Source: Balneolales bacterium (lineage in GTDB: Bacteria; Bacteroidota; Rhodothermia; Balneolales; Balneolaceae). Taken from it: a stretch of DNA of 5,082 nucleotides. The notes below the pieces were generated by a model. That model searched no databases. It was not told the DNA's origin and saw only the letters and a list, made by a program, of their open reading frames with translations. Each line of letters starts with the position of its first letter. Position 1 is the stretch's first letter. The stretch lies in NCBI GenBank assembly GCA_022360375.1, contig JAKSCW010000076.1, positions 1 through 5,082 of the forward strand, read 5' to 3'. Both the position numbers and the translations under genes were made by a program. This document shows positions 1 to 5,082 of this stretch, piece by piece.

Positions 1-38
1 CGGCAATGGAAGACCGAAAGAAGCAAGGGTATTTCTAA
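1..38 (+). CDS. cysD: Sulfate adenylyltransferase subunit 2 (ATP sulfurylase, CysD), C-terminal end only
   Basis: Only the 3' end is present. The frame beginning at base 3 reads AMEDRKKQGYF followed by a TAA at 36-38. A Met-Glu, basic stretch and terminal GYF is the characteristic end of CysD proteins (E. coli-type CysD also ends in a basic stretch plus GYF). CysD is the PAPS-reductase-fold catalytic subunit that joins sulfate to the AMP of ATP. It works as a complex with the CysN GTPase, which is encoded just downstream here in the same direction. The identification rests on 11 residues plus the cysN context, so it is good but not certain. The stop codon lies inside a strong hairpin (31-53), and an unrelated small gene separates it from cysN, which is atypical for this operon. 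Confidence 0.75.
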   Translation, partial: AMEDRKKQGYF

Positions 39-53
39 GCGAAGCTTAGAAGT
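31..53 (+). other. Hairpin overlapping the cysD stop codon
   Basis: Bases 33-40 (TTCTAAGC) are perfectly complementary to 44-51 (GCTTAGAA), leaving a three-base GAA loop at 41-43. The stem extends by a G-U pair (32/52) and an A-U pair (31/53). The tip is GCGAAGC, known as an unusually stable DNA mini-hairpin. The cysD stop TAA (36-38) is within the left side of the stem. No U-run directly follows (the nearest T5 is 67-71), so a classical intrinsic terminator is unlikely. An mRNA 3'-end or processing hairpin for cysD, or a structural target for the insertion that follows, are possible roles. Confidence 0.6.
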
Positions 54-78
54 TGTGAGTGATTAGTTTTTAGTGTAA
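51..78 (+). repeat. Left heptad array, four AGTNNNN units
   Basis: Four consecutive 7-nt units each begin with AGT: AGTTGTG (51-57), AGTGATT (58-64), AGTTTTT (65-71), AGTGTAA (72-78). The array is non-coding, starting 12 bases after the cysD stop. Bases 55-75 are the inverted partner of 483-503 (18 of 21 positions complementary, with 65-75 pairing perfectly with 483-493). It therefore forms the left arm of a pair of terminal inverted arrays around the four-helix-bundle gene. Confidence 0.65.
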
Positions 79-128
79 GGGTACTCTGGAAAATAAGTCA
101 TAACTCAATAAACCTGACTAGTCAACGA

Positions 129-488
129 ATGATGAAACAAAATGGACCGATTTACACCAAAAGTTTTGAATTTGCATTGATGGTTGTTGAGCTGCATAAT
201 AGCCTAAATAAATTGCGTCAATATGATATATCCCGACAAATATTAAAGTCGGGAACCTCCATAGGAGCAAACGTAAATGAGGCAAGTGCTGCAATTTCAA
301 AGAAAGATTTTATCAGTAAGATGTCTATTGCTTCAAAAGAAGCGAGAGAATCTTTGTATTGGCTCAAGCTTATTGAGCAAAGTAAATCATTAAAACTTGA
401 TGTAAAACAAGAATATAATCAGTGTTTGGAATTAGTAATGCTATTGACATCAATTGTTAAAACCAGCCAACTCAAAACTAAGCACTAA
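129..488 (+). CDS. Four-helix-bundle protein of the 23S rRNA intervening-sequence / Avd family
   Basis: A 119-aa all-helical protein. The family signature is clear: SGTSIGANVNEA at residues 41-52, then SKKDFISKMSIASKEARESLYWL at about 57-79 (seen here as SKKDF, KEARES and YWL), followed by a final helix at about 92-113. Length matches the family (about 115-125 aa). Members include ORFs found inside 23S rRNA intervening sequences, stand-alone genes common in Bacteroidota, and Avd, the RNA/RT-binding accessory protein of diversity-generating retroelements. Known structures are helical bundles that oligomerise as rings, and a nucleic-acid-binding role is plausible but unproven for this subgroup. 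The start may be ATG 129 or ATG 132; neither has a Shine-Dalgarno motif. The last six or so codons and the stop lie inside the right heptad array, so protein end and repeat are the same DNA. It has no known role in sulfur metabolism and probably sits here by insertion. Confidence 0.9.
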   Translation: MMKQNGPIYTKSFEFALMVVELHNSLNKLRQYDISRQILKSGTSIGANVNEASAAISKKDFISKMSIASKEARESLYWLKLIEQSKSLKLDVKQEYNQCLELVMLLTSIVKTSQLKTKH

Positions 489-500
489 AAACTTATCGCT
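466..500 (+). repeat. Right heptad array, five NNNNACT units (inverted copy)
   Basis: Consecutive 7-nt units GCCAACT (466-472), CAAAACT (473-479), AAGCACT (480-486), AAAAACT (487-493) and TATCGCT (494-500, one change) are the reverse complement of the AGTNNNN pattern on the left side. The array runs through the last codons of the four-helix-bundle gene, whose TAA is 486-488, and stops three bases before the cysNC ATG at 504. Because the period is 7 rather than a multiple of 3, the pattern is not a by-product of repeated amino acids. The region gives cysNC no recognisable Shine-Dalgarno sequence. Confidence 0.65.
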
Positions 501-503
501 AAC

Positions 504-2396
504 ATGAGCCAAAACACTCAAAACTCCTATCTGGATATGGATATGCTTCGATTTACAACAGCTGGATCGGTAGATGATGGAAAAAGTACTCTAATAGGCC
601 GGTTGCTTTATGACTCGAAGTCCATTTTTGAAGATCAAATGGAGGCCATCGAAAAAACTAGTAAAAGTAGCGGTGAAGAAGAAGTTAATCTGGCGCTGTT
701 AACAGATGGATTGAAGGCAGAGCGAGAGCAGAAAATTACTATCGATGTTGCTTATCGATACTTCGCAACACCCAAAAGGAAATTCATTATTGCAGATACT
801 CCGGGGCATACTCAGTATACCCGTAATATGGTAACTGGTGCTTCTACAGCCGATTTGGCTATTATCTTAGTAGATGCATCTAAAGGAATTCTTACTCAGT
901 CTCGTCGTCATGCTTTTATTTCCTCATTGTTGAGAATTCCACATATGGTTGTGGCTGTGAACAAAATGGATTTGGTCAATTATGATGAAAATGTATTTAA
1001 TAGAATAGTTTCAGATTTTAGAGATTTCGCCCGCAAACTGGATGTGAGTGATATTACTTTTATCCCGATTTCTGCATTAAAGGGAGATAATGTAGTTGAC
1101 CAATCAGAATATATGGATTGGTATAAAGGAACTACGCTTCTCTATCACCTGGAAAATGTGAAAGTAGATGCGGCAGATAATGTGTTGGATTTTCGGTTTC
1201 CTGTACAATATGTGATTCGTCCGGGTATGCATTTTCGCGGATTTTCTGGCCAGGTAGCTTCCGGGCATATTCGCCCGGGAGATGAAATTAAGGTATTGCC
1301 ATCAGGGTTGACTTCCACAGTAAAAGAGTTGGTTACCCGGGATGGTAATCTTGAAGTAGCTTATCCCAGGGATTCGGTGACCATCACCATTGAAGATGAA
1401 ATCGATATTAGTCGTGGCGACATGATAGTTCGGAAGGATAATGTGCCTACGATAAAAAACGAATTTGAATCTTTTTTGTGCTGGATGAATGAAAAATCTC
1501 TCGATCTGAATAAGCAGTACATTCTTCAGCACACCAGCAGGCAGGTTCAGGTTTTTATTGAAGAAATTTTCTATCGAATCAATGTTGATAGCCTGAGCAG
1601 GGAAGATGCCAGTGAGTTAAAATTGAATGAAATTGGACGTGTAAAACTTAAAACCAGTCAATCCTTATTTTTTGATCCTTACCAAATTAATCAAAAGACA
1701 GGAAGCTTTATCATTATTGATCCTACCACTAATGTAACTGTAGGTGCCGGGATGATACGCGCTGGATCTACCCGCTCAAAAGATGTGGTTGATGAAGCAG
1801 CAAGTCGGAAGTTGATTTCACCAAACGTTACCTGGGAGCCTTGGAATATTTCTCGCGAAGAGCGTGAACAAAAAAATGGACATAAAGCGAAAGTACTTTG
1901 GTTTACAGGGATTTCTGGCGCTGGTAAAAGTACAATTGCAAAAGCGATTGAGCAGAAACTTTGGGAAGAAGGAAAACAAACCATACTACTTGATGGGGAT
2001 CAGGTACGTCATGGATTGAATGGTGATCTTGGCTTTAGTCCGGGTGATCGAAAGGAGAACATTCGGCGAGTTGGCCATTTAGCCCGCTTGTTCTTTGAAC
2101 ATGGTAATATTGTTCTGTGTACGTTTGTATCTCCATATTCAGATGATCGCGAATTTGTAAAATCATTGTTCCCAAAAGACTCTGATTTTATTGAAATCCA
2201 TGTTACCTGTGATCCGAAAACTGCCCAAACACGTGATCCCAAAGGTTTATACGAAAAAGCAATGGAAGGAAAAATTACAGGACTAACAGGCTATGATGCG
2301 GAGTATGAAGTCCCGGAATCACCGTCAATGAGTATTGATACTGATAAAGTATCTGTAGAAAAAGCTGTGGATCTGGTATTGAGTTTGGAGGTATAA
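504..2396 (+). CDS. cysNC: Bifunctional CysNC: sulfate adenylyltransferase GTPase subunit fused to APS kinase
   Basis: A 630-aa cytosolic fusion enzyme. The N-terminal half is the CysN GTPase, which drives APS synthesis by CysD through GTP hydrolysis. It shows G1 GSVDDGKS (21-28), the switch I region EREQKITIDVAY (73-84), G3 DTPGH (98-102), G4 NKMD (153-156) and G5 SALKGDN (190-196), then EF-Tu-like beta-barrel domains II (about 225-320) and III (about 325-418). After a linker, the C-terminal half is APS kinase (CysC), which phosphorylates APS to PAPS: P-loop GISGAGKS (469-476), DGDQVRHGLNGDLGF (497-511), DRKENIRR (515-522), FVSPY with Ser543 at the position of the E. coli CysC phospho-serine, and RDPKGLY near the end. 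Both halves look complete, and the length fits NodQ/CysNC fusions. Position 77 is Lys where E. coli CysN has Gly (EREQGITI). The ATG at 504 is chosen because the usual YL..D.LRFTTAGSVDDGKST opening follows within 30 residues. The gene follows cysD, interrupted by the putative element, whose right arm forms its leader. Confidence 0.96.
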   Translation: MSQNTQNSYLDMDMLRFTTAGSVDDGKSTLIGRLLYDSKSIFEDQMEAIEKTSKSSGEEEVNLALLTDGLKAEREQKITIDVAYRYFATPKRKFIIADTPGHTQYTRNMVTGASTADLAIILVDASKGILTQSRRHAFISSLLRIPHMVVAVNKMDLVNYDENVFNRIVSDFRDFARKLDVSDITFIPISALKGDNVVDQSEYMDWYKGTTLLYHLENVKVDAADNVLDFRFPVQYVIRPGMHFRGFSGQVASGHIRPGDEIKVLPSGLTSTVKELVTRDGNLEVAYPRDSVTITIEDEIDISRGDMIVRKDNVPTIKNEFESFLCWMNEKSLDLNKQYILQHTSRQVQVFIEEIFYRINVDSLSREDASELKLNEIGRVKLKTSQSLFFDPYQINQKTGSFIIIDPTTNVTVGAGMIRAGSTRSKDVVDEAASRKLISPNVTWEPWNISREEREQKNGHKAKVLWFTGISGAGKSTIAKAIEQKLWEEGKQTILLDGDQVRHGLNGDLGFSPGDRKENIRRVGHLARLFFEHGNIVLCTFVSPYSDDREFVKSLFPKDSDFIEIHVTCDPKTAQTRDPKGLYEKAMEGKITGLTGYDAEYEVPESPSMSIDTDKVSVEKAVDLVLSLEV

Positions 2397-2506
2397 ACCT
2401 TAAATCCGTGTAGTTGGAAATTGCTCTAAAAGAGCCGCGTATCAAGAACTTTATACCAGATATACTAAAAAACTATGCGCTGATAAATTAAATTGATTAG
2501 TTAACG

Positions 2507-4855
2507 CTACTTCTTATCCTCTGCGTAATAATCAGCATAGTATGTTTTCTTGTAATAAGAATAATTGGTGTAGTAGTCAGTGCTCTTTTCAGGGTCAAAG
2601 GCATTAAGCACTAATCCAAGAATATCTGCATTCAAGTGTTGTAATCCTTCGATAGTAAAACCTAGTTCTCTTTTAGTTGTAACATTGAAACGTGATACAA
2701 CGACAATCCCATCAACCAGACGGAGCAAAGAGGCTGAATCTGATATAATACCGTAGGGGGCTGTGTCCAGGATGATATGATCATAGCGTTCTGAAAGTTT
2801 GTCAATAAGTTGTTTCAGTCTTTTGCTATCTAACACTGTTGCGGGTTCAGGTGTCTTTTTGCCTACAGTAAGTAAATCTACATTGGGTGCAATAGTTGTA
2901 TTGACAATTTGGCTCAGGCGTACTGTTTCAAAAAGAGTATCTGTTAAGCCTGGTTCCCTGTTTTCTCCAAATATTTTATGTTGAGTGGGTCTTCGTAAGT
3001 CAAGGTCGATCAGTAACACACTTTTCTCTGCCTCAGAAAAAGTAACGGCAAGGTTCGCAGCTACTGTACTTTTCCCTTCTCCTTTACCCGCGCTTGTAAC
3101 CATAATAACTTTGTACTGCTTGTCTGGATTTGCATACACAACATTAATGCGTAACCTGCGATAAGCTTCAGATACTGGCGAAATGTGATCCAAAAAAGTA
3201 ATTAGCTGATTGGAGACTGATTTGTTGTCTATGTACTGTCTTCCTGTGGAATCTAATCCATCCATTATCGCAAAATCAGGGATGGCACCAAGCATGGGCA
3301 GTTTGAAATCTCTTAACGTATCGGTAGATTTTATTTTATCATCCAACAGGTTCCGAAGAATTACAAATCCTATCGAAAAAATTCCTCCCAGGAATAGTCC
3401 AATTAGTACAATAATTCTTTTTCTTGGCTTTACAGGTTCCAGAGGTACGAGGGCGTAGTCTAGGGTGCGCCCAAGTCCAAATTGAGTTTGTTCCCACAAA
3501 CTCATCTCAAAATAATTACTGGAAACAAGTTCATACGATTGAGTATAGGTGCTAACTTCTCGTTGTAATCTCGCAAGTTGGATTATATTATCAGGGAGTT
3601 TCTCAAATTCAGTATTTAATTCATCTAAATAATCATTAAGTACTTGTTCTTGTGTCTCATATTGAGAGTGTTCAACTTCAAGTTCAATTAGTTTTTCTGA
3701 GATTTCAGCGACTCTTTGAGTAACCGAACCATCTCCACGGTTAGCAAAACTTAGGTATAACGTTGAACCCGAACTGATAAGATTATCAGTGACTTGTGTT
3801 ATACGCTCCTTAACTTCGGAGATTTGGTTTTCAAGTCGTCGTATTTCCGGGTTAGAAGAATCGATGCCCGGATTTTTTATTTCAAAAAGCATCTTTTCAG
3901 TTTCAAATTCAGCCAATTGAAATTGATATCTTTCAATTATTGGGCCTACTGCCTCCGAATATTGATCTGCTAATCCGGGTTTGATCTCATTTAATTGATT
4001 TTCATATTCTTTAATAGAGGAATTAATAGCTACTAAACTTACCTCTGCTATTTTCCGATCGGCTTCTATTTGAGAAATATTGGTTATAAGCTCATTTGCC
4101 TGAGGGTCAACGGCTATCAATTGGGTTTCATTCATAAACACCCGAAGAGATTCTTCTGCCTTTTCCAGTTCAGTGATGAAACGATCACGCTCACCTCTAA
4201 GAAATTCTAGCGCCTCGCCGGTAGTTTTGCGATTTTGATCTGTTGAAAGCGTAGTGTATGTATCCATTGTCAGATTCACGATAGTAGCGGCTTCAACAGG
4301 AGACGGACTTTCGAAAGAAATTCTTACCAAATCAGCATCAGGATCAACCTTTGAAAAAGAAATCAGTTCCCGATATCGCATAGCTACTGTATCTAAAGAA
4401 GTAGATGTAGGATCATCCGGGTATGACCGCATTAGAATTGGAAATTTATTCCCATTCTCATCAACTTCTATTTCACTAATTCGTTCTGCTAATTCAAAAC
4501 TTAATGCTACACTACGGAGTACCTGTAACTCGTTAGCTATTGTACTTCCTACCCCGATTCCATATGTAGTAGTAAGAAGGCTGGAAAGGTCAGATCCTGC
4601 GTACGAGTAACGATTTTGACTTTCACTTATAATAATTGTGCCGCTGCTTGAATAGATTGGGGTCATTATTAGCGATATGACCGCAGCAGCGAGAGCAAAT
4701 ATGAATGTAACACTTACTATTTTCCACTTATTAAGTAGAATAAGGTTAAAAAGCTTTACAAGATCAATTTCCTGCTCATCCTGATATTCAGTTTGGTCGA
4801 TAGCACCAGTTGAGTTGAAGTTTGAGCTTACACCATTTGATCCATTAACATGCAT
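2507..4855 (-). CDS. Wzc-type polysaccharide co-polymerase / BY-kinase (tyrosine-protein kinase)
   Basis: A 782-aa inner-membrane protein that controls chain length and export of exopolysaccharide or capsule through cycles of tyrosine autophosphorylation. Domain order: cytosolic N-terminus of about 44 residues; Wzz domain (about 28-120) with TM1 at about 45-66; a long periplasmic part (about 67-478) with coiled-coil-prone stretches near 215-295 and 380-440; a GNVR/proline-rich PLEPVKPRKR stretch before TM2 (about 480-503); and the cytosolic kinase. Kinase motifs: EAYRRLR (563-569, the EX2RX2R oligomerisation motif), Walker A SAGKGEGKST (588-597), Walker A' LLIDLDLRRP (614-623) and Walker B ILDTAP (695-700). 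The tail carries nine tyrosines between 761 and 777, the expected autophosphorylation cluster. Membrane activator and kinase are on one chain, as in E. coli Wzc (about 720 aa); this protein has a longer N-terminus. The ATG at 4855 follows a leader without Shine-Dalgarno. No wza (export channel) or wzb (phosphatase) gene is adjacent in the window. The gene is convergent with cysNC. Confidence 0.95.
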   Translation of the reverse strand: MHVNGSNGVSSNFNSTGAIDQTEYQDEQEIDLVKLFNLILLNKWKIVSVTFIFALAAAVISLIMTPIYSSSGTIIISESQNRYSYAGSDLSSLLTTTYGIGVGSTIANELQVLRSVALSFELAERISEIEVDENGNKFPILMRSYPDDPTSTSLDTVAMRYRELISFSKVDPDADLVRISFESPSPVEAATIVNLTMDTYTTLSTDQNRKTTGEALEFLRGERDRFITELEKAEESLRVFMNETQLIAVDPQANELITNISQIEADRKIAEVSLVAINSSIKEYENQLNEIKPGLADQYSEAVGPIIERYQFQLAEFETEKMLFEIKNPGIDSSNPEIRRLENQISEVKERITQVTDNLISSGSTLYLSFANRGDGSVTQRVAEISEKLIELEVEHSQYETQEQVLNDYLDELNTEFEKLPDNIIQLARLQREVSTYTQSYELVSSNYFEMSLWEQTQFGLGRTLDYALVPLEPVKPRKRIIVLIGLFLGGIFSIGFVILRNLLDDKIKSTDTLRDFKLPMLGAIPDFAIMDGLDSTGRQYIDNKSVSNQLITFLDHISPVSEAYRRLRINVVYANPDKQYKVIMVTSAGKGEGKSTVAANLAVTFSEAEKSVLLIDLDLRRPTQHKIFGENREPGLTDTLFETVRLSQIVNTTIAPNVDLLTVGKKTPEPATVLDSKRLKQLIDKLSERYDHIILDTAPYGIISDSASLLRLVDGIVVVSRFNVTTKRELGFTIEGLQHLNADILGLVLNAFDPEKSTDYYTNYSYYKKTYYADYYAEDKK

Positions 4856-4960
4856 TAGAACGAGTACAACTTTACGAATTAATAAGATATTAAGATAAAA
4901 AGAATTTGCTAACTTTATTGTCTATAAATTGAAGAAAAAGTTCCTTCTACAGAATAAATT
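4856..4960. promoter_or_regulatory. Divergent intergenic region between the Wzc-like kinase and the metallophosphoesterase
   Basis: This 105-bp AT-rich spacer separates two divergent start codons, so it must hold the 5' signals of both unless the genes are leaderless. I could not fix a convincing -35/-10 pair or a Bacteroidota-type TTTG/TAnnTTTG pair with correct spacing on either strand. TATAAA-like bases occur near 4923-4928 on the + strand. Neither start codon has a clear Shine-Dalgarno sequence, which agrees with the other leaders in the window. Confidence 0.4.
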
Positions 4961-5082
4961 ATGGCCAAAATAGCGCTTTTGTCAGATATTCACGGAAATT
5001 TACCAGCGCTCAGGAAAGTGATTTCGGTGCTTGAACAGTACAACCCCGAAATTTGGATATGTCTGGGTGACATTGTGGGGTA
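4961..5082 (+). CDS. Calcineurin-like metallophosphoesterase (YfcE/MJ0936-like), N-terminal part
   Basis: The first 40 codons run off the right edge of the window. The protein begins MAKIALLSDIHGN with the metal-binding DxH motif (Asp9, His11), followed by the second-block GD motif in CLGDIVG (Asp37). DxH-(n)-GDxVG spacing of about 25 residues is typical of the small metallophosphoesterase superfamily that binds two divalent metals and hydrolyses phosphomonoesters or phosphodiesters. The GDIVG form (GDIVGYG in full-length relatives) resembles the YfcE/MJ0936-like branch. The natural substrate cannot be told from this fragment. It is transcribed away from the Wzc-like gene, and nothing here links the two functionally. 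Confidence 0.9.
   Translation, partial: MAKIALLSDIHGNLPALRKVISVLEQYNPEIWICLGDIVG

Larger units (their letters stand above)
51..503 (+). mobile_element. Putative small IVS-like inserted element carrying a four-helix-bundle gene
   Basis: The segment holds a single short gene (129-488) bounded by inverted heptad arrays (51-78 and 466-500) and sits between cysD and cysNC, which are usually adjacent. If 51-500 is removed, the cysD stop and the cysN ATG are only 15 nt apart, a normal operon spacing. Related genes are known from intervening sequences in 23S rRNA genes, where inverted ends form a stem around the ORF. No transposase, integrase or reverse transcriptase is encoded in the segment and I see no clear target-site duplication. 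The element status is inference from architecture, and the exact ends are uncertain by a few bases. Confidence 0.45.

Noticed and set aside
51..503. Diversity-generating retroelement (the four-helix-bundle protein is a relative of Avd)
   Set aside because: No reverse transcriptase, template/variable repeat pair or C-type-lectin target gene is visible in the window, and the protein matches the stand-alone/IVS branch equally well.
56..508. TGAG at 56-59 and 505-508 as a target-site duplication
   Set aside because: Four bases matching near, but not exactly at, the array boundaries is expected by chance and the right copy is inside the cysN start.
2423..2435. Possible bidirectional terminator, GCTCT-AAA-AGAGC, between the convergent genes
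   Set aside because: The stem is only 5 bp and has no U-run on either strand, so I do not call a terminator in 2397-2506.
2464..2509. ACTAAAAAACT and GATTAGTTAAC, similar to parts of the heptad arms at 51-78 and 466-500
   Set aside because: The two ACT are 8 nt apart rather than 7, the order of orientations is opposite to that around the four-helix-bundle gene, and short A/T-rich matches are expected by chance. It could be a decayed remnant but I cannot support it.
4254..4610. 118-codon open frame on the + strand inside the Wzc-like gene, and other antisense open frames in 118-300, 1302-2242, 2799-2984 and 3210-3458
   Set aside because: They lie opposite well-conserved coding regions, show no recognisable family features and have serine/low-complexity-rich shadow-frame composition.

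Overview
The window reads as an AT-rich bacterial chromosome segment. SD-poor leaders, TAA stops, a member of the 23S-rRNA-IVS/four-helix-bundle protein family and a Wzc-type tyrosine kinase suggest a Bacteroidota / Balneolota / Rhodothermota-like organism. This placement is an inference from gene style; no rRNA or other marker is present.

Left part (1-2396, + strand): a sulfate-activation operon. The last 11 codons of what looks like cysD (ATP sulfurylase catalytic subunit) end at 38. A long cysNC fusion starts at 504 and encodes the GTPase subunit of ATP sulfurylase joined to APS kinase. Together they would turn sulfate + ATP into APS and then PAPS. Between them, where cysD and cysN are normally almost contiguous, sits a 119-aa four-helix-bundle protein gene (129-488). 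Its flanks carry two oppositely oriented arrays of a 7-nt unit: AGTNNNN x4 at 51-78 and NNNNACT x5 at 466-500. The arrays contain an 18/21 inverted repeat with an 11-bp perfect core. The right array covers the last codons and stop of the small gene and ends 3 nt before the cysNC start codon. A strong 8-bp hairpin with a GAA loop overlaps the cysD stop codon and abuts the left array. I read 51-503 as a candidate small inserted element. It is the most interesting part of the window.

Middle (2397-2506): a 110-bp convergent gap with no convincing terminator.

Right part (2507-4855, - strand): a 782-aa polysaccharide co-polymerase / BY-family tyrosine kinase (Wzc type), complete from the Wzz domain to a nine-tyrosine C-terminal tail. 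It is convergent with cysNC and has no adjacent wza or wzb inside the window. A 105-bp divergent spacer follows, then the first 40 codons of a metallophosphoesterase (4961 to the window end).

Together the window places PAPS synthesis beside an exopolysaccharide-assembly regulator. That would fit sulfated surface polysaccharide, but the link is only by neighbourhood.
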